Source of the DNA: CAYPAV01 sp964408805
GTDB taxonomy: Bacteria > Pseudomonadota > Alphaproteobacteria > UBA8366
DNA: 64,000 nucleotides
Assembly (NCBI GenBank): GCA_964408805.1
Contig: CAYPAV010000002.1
Coordinates: forward strand, 248,001-312,000
Reading direction: 5' to 3'
Shown here: positions 35,911-42,753 of the stretch, in pieces
Layout: each line of letters starts with the position of its first letter
Position numbering within the stretch: the stretch's first letter is position 1
Translations under genes and position numbers: made by a program
Notes under the pieces: generated by a model
Database searches by the model: none
Seen by the model: the letters and a program-made list of their open reading frames with translations, nothing else
What the model was told of the DNA's origin: nothing

Positions 35911-36792
35911 CTAGGCCCGGCGTTCGCGCCGGTGTTCGAGGCGAATATTGTAGTAATTCCCGGAGAAGATCAGTGCCGCGCCAAAGAAGGCCACAAGTTC
36001 CAAGCCTTCCTCGTAAAAGATAAATCCGATGATCGCGATAAGCGGGAGCCGAAGGAACTGCAACGGGATCACCACGGTCGCATCCGCGTATCTAAACGCA
36101 TGCGCCTCGCAAAAATGCGCCGAGAGGCCGGTCAGGCCGAGTACGATCAGCCAGGGCACGTCATGCCACTCCGGCGTTACCCACAGAAACAAGGTCGGCA
36201 CCAGGCCGAGCGGCGTTTGTATCATGACCATGAAGAACAGAACCGCGAGCGGCGTATCGGTCTGAACCAGCTTCTTAGTACAGGTGATGGCACCGCCGAA
36301 GAAGATCGCGCAGGCCAGAACCACGAAGGCGCCCGGATCGATGATATCGACTCCGGGCTTCAAGATCACCAACACGCCAAGAAAACCGAGAATGATCGCA
36401 ATCAACCGGCCCCGGTTGATCCGTTCGCCGAGAAAGACGATCGCGAAGATGGCCACCCAGATCGGCACCGTGAACTCGAGCGCGAAAACTTCCGCCAAGG
36501 GCAATAAGGACAAACCGTAGACCCACGTCGCCTGCCCGCCGTAATGGACGATGTTGCGGCCGATCTGAAGCTTCGGTTGCGATGTTCGCAGAACATGGAA
36601 CCCGAGATGCCAGGCAACGGCGACAACGACCACGATGCCGATGATGCTGCGGATCAACAGCATCTCGAAGGTATGGATGTTGGCCTCGTGAAGTTCACGG
36701 ACGGCGACCGCCATGAGCATGAAGGAGACGAGCGTCCCCGTCATCCAAATCGCCGCCTTGGCGACGGATGGTGTCACTTGATTTTCGGTCAT
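35911..36792 (-). CDS. EamA/DMT-family transporter
   Basis: A 293-residue inner-membrane protein of ten predicted helices built from two EamA repeats ('GGQATWVYGLSLLPLAEVFALEFTVPIWVAI' in parts, and 'LTGLSAHFCEAHAFRYADATVVIPLQFLRLP'). Members export amino acids or metabolites. The start is ATG at 36792; no clear ribosome binding site is seen. It is divergent from the D-glutamate cyclase family gene at 36909. Confidence 0.87.
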   Translation of the reverse strand: MTENQVTPSVAKAAIWMTGTLVSFMLMAVAVRELHEANIHTFEMLLIRSIIGIVVVVAVAWHLGFHVLRTSQPKLQIGRNIVHYGGQATWVYGLSLLPLAEVFALEFTVPIWVAIFAIVFLGERINRGRLIAIILGFLGVLVILKPGVDIIDPGAFVVLACAIFFGGAITCTKKLVQTDTPLAVLFFMVMIQTPLGLVPTLFLWVTPEWHDVPWLIVLGLTGLSAHFCEAHAFRYADATVVIPLQFLRLPLIAIIGFIFYEEGLELVAFFGAALIFSGNYYNIRLEHRRERRA

Positions 36793-36908
36793 CGGGAGGT
36801 TTTAGCCGCCACGGGAGACTCTGTCACGGGTGCCACGCTGGCACCGAAGGCGCCGATCCGACAGAATGCACTCGAACCCCTGCCGCGACCCTGCGAGAGT
36901 ATCGACGA

Positions 36909-37889
36909 ATGACAGACAAAGCCGAATTATTCGATCTGATCGACCGGATCGTCTGCCTCGATGTGGGCGGCCGCGGCATCGCGGGCCTGTTCGAGCCGGC
37001 ACGCGCCATGGTCGACGGTGCGCTTTCGGAGACAGCGGCGCAATCGCTTGCGGCGCTCGAACCGGGCGATCATGTCTTCATCGTGACCGGCTCCCTGACC
37101 CGCGCCAGTGTCTCGACGGCGATTGCCGAAAATGACGGACCGATCGGCGCCGCCGTCTTGGCTCGCGCGCTCAGCCGGGGGTTCAACGCCATTCCGGTCA
37201 TCCTGGTCGACGGTTCAATCAAGCCGCGCGTCGCCCGCATGGTGGAGTTCGCCGGGTTGAATGTGGTGACGCCCGAGGAAGCGAAAATCGCAACAACGCT
37301 GCCCCGGTTCACCGGTGTCGCGGTCATGGAGTCCGGTGCCGTGGAACCGGATGCCGCGAAGGCGTCGGCGGATCGCTTGATGTCGAGTTATCGCCCCAAG
37401 GCCGTCGTCTCTATCGAGCGCGCCGGGTTCAGCGCCGACGGCACCTACCGCAACGCGCTCGGTCAGGACTACAGTACGGGCCGGGAACGGCTCGACGAGG
37501 TCGTTATCGCGGCTCGGGATGCGGGCTTGCCGACCATCGGCATTGGGGACGGTGGAAACGAGATCGGCATGGGGGCCGTCAAGGCGGCCGTCGCCCGGTA
37601 TATCCCCCATGGCGACGTATTATGCGCGGAGCTTGCGACCGATGTCCTGCTGCCGGTCGGGGTCTCGAACTGGGGCGCCTATGCGGTGGTGGCGGCGCTG
37701 GCAATCCTGAGGGGCGACCCGACCCTGGTGCACACGCCGGAAAACGAGCGGCGCCTGATCGCGTTCTCGCCCTCGGCGGGTCTGGTCGACGGCACGTCGG
37801 GCATGCTGGAGGCAACGGTCGATGGCCTGCCGCCCGATATCCACGCCAGCATCGTCGCCTTGTTACAGCACGCCGTACGGCGCGCTTGA
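36909..37889 (+). CDS. D-glutamate cyclase family protein (DUF4392)
   Basis: A 326-residue protein of the DUF4392 family. The mammalian homologue DGLUCY converts D-glutamate to 5-oxo-D-proline. The end of the domain shows 'GIGDGGNEIGMGAVK' and 'DVLLPVGVSNWGAYAVVAAL', diagnostic for this family. Substrate relation is suggestive here because two HyuA/HyuB pairs of the 5-oxoprolinase type lie elsewhere in the window, but there is no operon link. The start is ATG at 36909; the frame is open upstream without a better site. The selenoprotein gene begins 54 bases after its stop. Confidence 0.8.
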   Translation: MTDKAELFDLIDRIVCLDVGGRGIAGLFEPARAMVDGALSETAAQSLAALEPGDHVFIVTGSLTRASVSTAIAENDGPIGAAVLARALSRGFNAIPVILVDGSIKPRVARMVEFAGLNVVTPEEAKIATTLPRFTGVAVMESGAVEPDAAKASADRLMSSYRPKAVVSIERAGFSADGTYRNALGQDYSTGRERLDEVVIAARDAGLPTIGIGDGGNEIGMGAVKAAVARYIPHGDVLCAELATDVLLPVGVSNWGAYAVVAALAILRGDPTLVHTPENERRLIAFSPSAGLVDGTSGMLEATVDGLPPDIHASIVALLQHAVRRA

Positions 37890-37943
37890 CCCGGCCCGCC
37901 TTCGCTCGACCTCCCTCTTGGCGATCATCTATGGAGACCTTTC

Positions 37944-38417
37944 ATGGCCGAAAAGCTTTACACCGGAGACGCATTCCCTGATCTGACACTCGATCTCGTG
38001 GGTGGCGGCACGCTCGACCTCCGGAATGCGCTTACCGCGAAATACAACATCGTTCTCTTCTATCGGGGTCATTGGTGACCTTATTGCCGCCAGCAGTTGG
38101 TCGGCTATAACGCGGAAAAGGAAGCCCTCGCGAAACTGGGCGCCCAGGTCGTCATCGCGGGCAGCGTCGATTCCGAGGAAGATACGAAACCCGTGGCGGC
38201 CGAGGTGGATTTCCCCGTCGCACATGGCGTAACACAAGCACAAGGCGAGGCCATGGGTGCCTGGTGGGATGACGGCCGGAAAATCATTCAACCAGCTGAA
38301 TTCATTCTCCGCCAAGACGGGTCCGTCGTTTCTTCGACCTACAGTTCGGGACCGATCGGCCGGGTCGAGCCGGCGGACGCTCTCAAGATGATCAACCACT
38401 ACGAAACGCGGGGATAG
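37944..38417 (+). CDS. Redoxin/peroxiredoxin-like selenoprotein with in-frame TGA (Sec45)
   Basis: A 157-codon gene of the AhpC/TSA-redoxin superfamily interrupted by TGA at 38076-38078. The frame is intact on both sides: 'GDAFPDLTLDLV' begins the thioredoxin fold before it, and 'PYCRQQL', 'AQVVIAGSVDSEEDTKP', 'DFPVAHGV' and 'AEFILRQDGSVVSS' follow. The TGA sits precisely at the first position of the usual 'WCPYC' active-site motif, so the protein would read W-Sec-P-Y-C, with Cys48 resolving. A frameshift or random nonsense mutation would not be expected at that codon. A stem-loop lies 7 bases downstream of the TGA, and a SelD gene lies about 4.3 kb away. The start is ATG at 37944, with GGAG ahead. 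Conventional callers would report only the piece after the TGA. Confidence 0.88.
38086..38105 (+). promoter_or_regulatory. Candidate bacterial SECIS stem-loop
   Basis: Bases 38086-38092 (GCCGCCA) pair with 38098-38100 (TGG) and 38102-38105 (CGGC), leaving T38101 as a single bulge and a five-base loop GCAGT. The loop begins at base 18 counted from the T of the TGA. Bacterial SECIS elements lie immediately after the UGA and have a short stem with G in the apical loop, so position and shape fit. The stem is formed by coding sequence only. I worked it out by hand, with no folding energy. Confidence 0.65.
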
Positions 38418-38464
38418 CCGCTAACCTGGTACCGCTTGGCAGACGCCGCCGCAGGTTCTAAATA

Positions 38465-38499
38465 ACGAGGGCTCGGGCCGGATAGGCTCGGGCCCTCGT
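38465..38499. terminator. Strong hairpin between the selenoprotein gene and the next gene
   Basis: Bases 38465-38479 pair with 38485-38499 over 15 positions, including two G-T wobbles, around a five-base loop. The hairpin lies 48 bases after the selenoprotein stop. On the minus strand it is followed by a TTATTTAG tail; on the plus strand there is no T-run. It may terminate transcription or stabilise the mRNA 3' end of the selenoprotein. Confidence 0.55.
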
Positions 38500-38529
38500 C
38501 CCATCGCCCTTGAACGGTAAGAAACCGCC

Positions 38530-39411
38530 ATGATCAGCAAGATCCCCGGCCCGACTTCGCATTCCTATTTCTCGCAGCGCCTCCGGCTCCATTACGTCGA
38601 TTGGGGCAACCAAGAAGCGCCGCCGCTCCTATTGGTCCATGGCGGCCGCGACCATTGCCGTAATTGGGACTGGGTCGCCGAGGCCTTGCGCGAGGAGTAT
38701 CACATCATCGCCCCCGATCTTCGCGGCCATGGCGATTCGCAGTGGATGCTCGGCGGCAGCTACGGCCTCTCGGACTACGTCTACGACATCGCCCAATTGC
38801 TGCATCAGACCAAGCTTCAACCGATCAAGATCATCGGGCACTCGCTTGGCGGGGTGGTCAGCCTGCAATACACCGGGCTCTTCCCCAATACGGTGGAGAA
38901 AGTCGTCGCGATCGAGGGGCTCGGCTGGCCGCCCGACGTCATGAAGAAACGTCAGGGCAAGTCGACCGTCGATCGATTGACCGAATGGATCGAATACACC
39001 CGCGGCATCTCGGGGCGCATTCCGCGTCGCTATCCGACGCTGGAGGAAGCCTATCAGCGCATGCAGGACGCGAACCCACACCTGACACCGGACCAGGCGC
39101 GACATTTGACCGTACACGGCATTGATCAGAACGAGGACGGAACCTATAGCTGGAAATTCGACAACTACACCCGCACCCGCGCGCCCTTTGATTACCCCGA
39201 GGCGGAGCGCCAGAAGATGTGGGCGCGGATCGACTGCCCGGCGCTCTTAATCCGGGGAACCGAAAGCTGGGCCAGCGATGCGGAGGAAGACGGCCGCGCC
39301 GCGCATTTCCAGGACGCCACCTTCGCGAATATCGAAGGCGCGGGTCATTGGGTGCACCACGACAAACTCGACGAGTTTCTCGATCTGGTGAGAAATTTTC
39401 TGAAGGATTGA
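38530..39411 (+). CDS. Alpha/beta-fold hydrolase
   Basis: A 293-residue hydrolase. The oxyanion 'LLVHGGRDHCRNWDWV', the nucleophile elbow 'IIGHSLGGVVSL' (Ser) and the late 'GAGHWVHHDKLDEFL' (His) are all present. The acid is in the strand 'PALLIRGTESWASD'. Substrate is not readable. The start is ATG at 38530. It lies between the selenoprotein and the selenoneine genes on the plus strand, and no functional link is evident. Confidence 0.87.
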   Translation: MISKIPGPTSHSYFSQRLRLHYVDWGNQEAPPLLLVHGGRDHCRNWDWVAEALREEYHIIAPDLRGHGDSQWMLGGSYGLSDYVYDIAQLLHQTKLQPIKIIGHSLGGVVSLQYTGLFPNTVEKVVAIEGLGWPPDVMKKRQGKSTVDRLTEWIEYTRGISGRIPRRYPTLEEAYQRMQDANPHLTPDQARHLTVHGIDQNEDGTYSWKFDNYTRTRAPFDYPEAERQKMWARIDCPALLIRGTESWASDAEEDGRAAHFQDATFANIEGAGHWVHHDKLDEFLDLVRNFLKD

Positions 39412-39431
39412 TACCGGTCGAGACCGCTCCG

Positions 39432-40397
39432 TCACGCGACCTCGAGAAAATGTACGCTGAAGAGATCCTCCGCGTCGGTCCAGACCCCGTTTGCCCGAAA
39501 GCCGGCGCGTTCAGCCAGCGCCTGAAACTCAGCAATGCCGTATTTGTGTGAATTCTCGGTGTGAATCGTCTCGCCCTCGGCGAATACGAACACCTGTCCA
39601 CCAATTCGGACCGACTGTTCCCGGCGGCTCACGAGATGCATTTCAACCCGACCATCGGCGGCATTGTAGAAAGCGCGATGGTCGAAGGCCTCAAGCGCGA
39701 AATCGCCGCCCAACTCCCGATTGATCCTGGTCAGGAGATTCAGATTGAACGCCGCCGTCACCCCCGCCGAGTCGTCATATGCGGCGTTCAGGACTGCTTC
39801 GTCCTTCTTTAGGTCAGCCCCAATGAGAAGGCCGCCGCCGACGCCCACCCGGCGCACCACGCCCGCGAGAAACACCTCGGCGGCCACGGGATCGAAGTTT
39901 CCGATCGTCGAGCCCGGGAAATAGCCGACCCGCCGCGCACCGGTGATCTTCTCGTCCAAGGGAAAGTCGGCCGTGAAATCGGCGCAAAGAGCATGAACCT
40001 TCACGTCGGGATAGTCTTGGGCCAAGGTTTCGGCCGCGGTGCGAAGATGATCGCGGGAGATGTCGACCGCGACGTAGTTTCTCGGCCGGTCCAAGGCATC
40101 GAGCAGAATGCGGACCTTCTCGATCGAGCCACAACCATATTCGAGGATCAACGCGTCGGGACCGATTCGCGATGCCATTTCCGACGCCATCGCGTCCATC
40201 AACGCGGTTTCGGTCCGGGTCGGATAATATTCCGGCAGCTCGCAGATCCGATCGAAGAGCCGGGAGCCCTCGGCGTCGTAAAAATACTTGCAGGGCAAGG
40301 TCTTCGGCATCGCCGAGAGCCCGGACACCACGTCGCCGTGGAAGTCATCCGCTGCGGGCGAGAGGTCGCGGAAGGAGGCTAGCGCGCTGTCGGACAT
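39432..40397 (-). CDS. egtD: L-histidine N-alpha-methyltransferase (EgtD)
   Basis: A 321-residue methyltransferase that trimethylates the histidine amino group to hercynine, the first step of ergothioneine and selenoneine synthesis. Family marks are 'LPCKYFYDAEGSRLFDRI' and 'ELPEYYPTRTE' (histidine-binding N-terminus), 'LEYGCGSIEKVRILL' (SAM loop), 'GYFPGSTIGNFDP' and 'TENSHKYGIAEFQALA'. The start is ATG at 40397, 61 bases downstream of the sulfoxide-synthase-type gene on the same strand, so hercynine production is co-regulated with its use. Confidence 0.95.
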   Translation of the reverse strand: MSDSALASFRDLSPAADDFHGDVVSGLSAMPKTLPCKYFYDAEGSRLFDRICELPEYYPTRTETALMDAMASEMASRIGPDALILEYGCGSIEKVRILLDALDRPRNYVAVDISRDHLRTAAETLAQDYPDVKVHALCADFTADFPLDEKITGARRVGYFPGSTIGNFDPVAAEVFLAGVVRRVGVGGGLLIGADLKKDEAVLNAAYDDSAGVTAAFNLNLLTRINRELGGDFALEAFDHRAFYNAADGRVEMHLVSRREQSVRIGGQVFVFAEGETIHTENSHKYGIAEFQALAERAGFRANGVWTDAEDLFSVHFLEVA

Positions 40398-40458
40398 GCG
40401 ATGGGGAAAATCGTTCGTGAACGGGAGGCCGGACCATAGCGAGCCCGCGTGGCGGACG

Positions 40459-41772
40459 TCAAATGGCGCAACTGCGAAAGCCGTTCAAGGTATCGCGGCG
40501 ATCCGGCGTGAAAAAATTCCGATAGGCATTGGTGATCATGCGGCCACGGGTCGCCCAGGCGCCGCCGCGGAGAACCTTTCGTGTCTCGAACCACGGTTCG
40601 GAATAATCCTTGTAGGCATCCGGCGCGAAACCGCCATAAGGGCTGAAGACGCTGCTGGTCCATTCCCAGACATTGCCGAGCATCTGGCGACAACCGAAGG
40701 CGCTTTCTCCATCGGGATAGGCGCCGACATCGACGCAACCGATATTGCGACCGTCGAGATTGGCATGGCTTGGTCCCGGCGCCTCCTCCCCCCAGGGGTA
40801 GCGTCGCTTGGGCCCCTCGAGCCGGTCGGAGTCGCCGGTTGCCTGATAACTTGCCGCCGCTTCCCATTCGGCCTCTGTCGGCAGGCGCCGTTCCGCCCAG
40901 CGGCACCAGGCATTCGCCTCGTACCAATTCACGTGAATGACCGGTTGATCGGGCGGCAGTTCGACGAAACGATCGAAGAACCGAAAGGTCCATCCGCCGC
41001 TTGCGTCCGGCGCCCAGTGGACCGGGTGCTCCGCACCGACCTCCGCGCGCCACCGCCAGCCCTCTTCATCCCAATATTTCTCGGCCCCGTAACCGCCGTC
41101 CTCGACGAAGTCTCGATAGGCGGCATTGGTCGTCGGCGCCCGCGCCATCGCGAAGGCGGCGATCTCGACCGGATGCGCCCATTTTTCATTGTCGAAGACA
41201 AATGCGCCGTTTCGCCGCGAACCGAGTTCGATCGTGCCACCGGGAATTTCAACATCGCCGGGAAAATCACCCGAACCGATCGCTTGACTGTCCGTATCGG
41301 CGGCAAGCGCGAATTCCGGCGTGGGAAACCCAAGCGTCTGGCGGGTATATGTGAAGGCCTCGTCGTGCATGTCCTCATGGAAGGTGGTGAGTTGATAGAG
41401 GTATGCGTTTTCCGCATCGATCTCGCCGTGGGGCAAGCGCTCGATCAAGGCGTCCTCGACGTCCTGCATGTATTGAAGCGTCCCTTCGAGCGACGGCAGC
41501 GGCAAACCCCAGCGGGTGTCGTGATGGACCTTCATCGAATCGTAGAGCGCGTCCGTCTCGGCCAGAATCGGTTCCTTCCGATCGAGGCCACAAAGAATGA
41601 AATGTTCGTGGAACCAGGCGAGATGCCCGATCTCCCACAACAATGGATTGACGATATCGAGTTGCGGCCCCATTAGTTGCGGGCCGCTCAGGCCTTGAAT
41701 AAGCTCGATCGTCCGCGCGCGCGCATCGCGGAGATCGGTGATCAGTTGATCGGCGGAAAGTGGCTGGCTCAT
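40459..41772 (-). CDS. senA: EgtB/SenA-type iron-dependent synthase (selenoneine synthase, SenA)
   Basis: A 437-residue non-haem iron enzyme with a DinB-like N-terminal half and a formylglycine-generating-enzyme-like C-terminal half ('AYPDGESAFGCRQMLGNVWEWTSSVF', 'LRGGAWATRGRMITNAYRNFFTPDRR', in parts). The iron-binding histidines appear as His50 in 'IGHLAWFHE' and the pair His132 and His136 in 'FHEDMHDEAF'. EgtB joins hercynine to gamma-Glu-Cys, whereas SenA joins it to a selenosugar. I favour SenA because senB is the divergent neighbour and SelD lies 1 kb away. Sequence alone does not separate EgtB from SenA. The start is ATG at 41772. Confidence 0.82.
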   Translation of the reverse strand: MSQPLSADQLITDLRDARARTIELIQGLSGPQLMGPQLDIVNPLLWEIGHLAWFHEHFILCGLDRKEPILAETDALYDSMKVHHDTRWGLPLPSLEGTLQYMQDVEDALIERLPHGEIDAENAYLYQLTTFHEDMHDEAFTYTRQTLGFPTPEFALAADTDSQAIGSGDFPGDVEIPGGTIELGSRRNGAFVFDNEKWAHPVEIAAFAMARAPTTNAAYRDFVEDGGYGAEKYWDEEGWRWRAEVGAEHPVHWAPDASGGWTFRFFDRFVELPPDQPVIHVNWYEANAWCRWAERRLPTEAEWEAAASYQATGDSDRLEGPKRRYPWGEEAPGPSHANLDGRNIGCVDVGAYPDGESAFGCRQMLGNVWEWTSSVFSPYGGFAPDAYKDYSEPWFETRKVLRGGAWATRGRMITNAYRNFFTPDRRDTLNGFRSCAI

Positions 41773-41796
41773 GGGACACCCCTGGAACGACACGAC

Positions 41797-42753
41797 GTGA
41801 AGATAACCATTGTCACCCCGGCGAAGAAAGGGTCGCTTTCCGGCAATCGCGCGACGGCGGTCAGATGGGCCCGGATATTACGAAATCTTGGACATCGAAC
41901 ACCAATCCTGACCGACTATGCCGGCGAGGCGAGTGACGCCCTTCTCGCCATTCACGCTTGGCGGAGTGCCGGCGCCATTTCCCGATTCCGAGCGGATCAT
42001 CCGGCGAAACCGGTCATCCTCTGTCTCGGCGGAACCGATATCTATCGCTTTCAAAAGAGCCACCCGGAGGACACTCGCAGGTCGATGGAACTGGCGGATG
42101 CCATCGTCTGCCTTCACGACCTCGTCTACCGCGCCGTGCCGGTGGGCATGCGGGACAAGCTCCACGTCATCCGCCAGTCGGTCAAGCCGATGCCGCGGCG
42201 ACAACCGCCGAGGAAGCGGAGCTTTGACCTCATCGTCGTTGGCCATCTTCGCGACGAGAAGGATCCGATGCGCGCCGCCCTCGCGGTACGGCGCCTGCCG
42301 GCGGACTCGAAAATTCGAATTCTCCATCTCGGAGGTGCCCACGACGACGGCTGGGCGCAGGAGGCCGAACGGGAGATGGCGCGCAATCCGCGATATCACT
42401 GGCGCGGCGAGGTGCCGCATTGGGCCGTCCGCCGCTGGATGACGCGGGCGCGGGCCATGGTGCTCTCCTCGAGAATGGAAGGCGGCGCCAATGTGGTTTC
42501 GGAAGCGATCGCCGCCGGTCTTCCGGTTCTGGGTTCCAAGATCGACGGCAATGTCGGTCTTCTTGGGACCGAGTATCCGGGGTATTTCCCCGTCGAGGAC
42601 GATGCCGCCCTTTCGGCGCTAATGCTCCGGACGGAGCGCGATCCGGCGTTTCTGGAGACGCTGCGCCGGTGCTGCGCCGCCGAGGCACCAAAATTTTCGC
42701 AGGAAGCCGAACTCACCGCATGGCGCGACTTAATCGATCGGATCAGTCGATAA
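41797..42753 (+). CDS. senB: Selenosugar synthase SenB (glycosyltransferase-like)
   Basis: A 318-residue GT-B-like protein beginning 'MKITIVTPAKKGSLSGNRATAVRW'. It carries 'LCLGGTDIYRF', 'VVGHLRDEKDPMRAALAVRRLP', 'LSSRMEGGANVVSEAIAAGLPVLGSKI' and 'GNVGLLGTEYPGYFP', which match what I recall of the family (formerly TIGR04348) that transfers selenophosphate selenium to UDP-sugar in the selenoneine pathway. The start GTG at 41797 is only 24 bases from the senA start, so the two genes diverge from a very short region. It overlaps the convergent selD gene by 11 bases. Confidence 0.88.
   Translation: MKITIVTPAKKGSLSGNRATAVRWARILRNLGHRTPILTDYAGEASDALLAIHAWRSAGAISRFRADHPAKPVILCLGGTDIYRFQKSHPEDTRRSMELADAIVCLHDLVYRAVPVGMRDKLHVIRQSVKPMPRRQPPRKRSFDLIVVGHLRDEKDPMRAALAVRRLPADSKIRILHLGGAHDDGWAQEAEREMARNPRYHWRGEVPHWAVRRWMTRARAMVLSSRMEGGANVVSEAIAAGLPVLGSKIDGNVGLLGTEYPGYFPVEDDAALSALMLRTERDPAFLETLRRCCAAEAPKFSQEAELTAWRDLIDRISR

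Noticed and set aside
38097..38417. The 3' piece of the redoxin gene read as a separate 106-residue protein
   Set aside because: It would begin inside a beta strand, and the preceding codons continue the same fold in frame; the selenocysteine reading explains both parts.
37944..38417. TGA at 38076 as a simple nonsense mutation (pseudogene)
   Set aside because: It falls exactly on the catalytic Cys codon, both halves are intact, and a stem-loop plus SelD support recoding. Not fully excluded without selB.
40459..41772. Plain ergothioneine EgtB
   Set aside because: EgtA, EgtC and EgtE are not in the window and senB is the direct neighbour; still possible as a minor activity.
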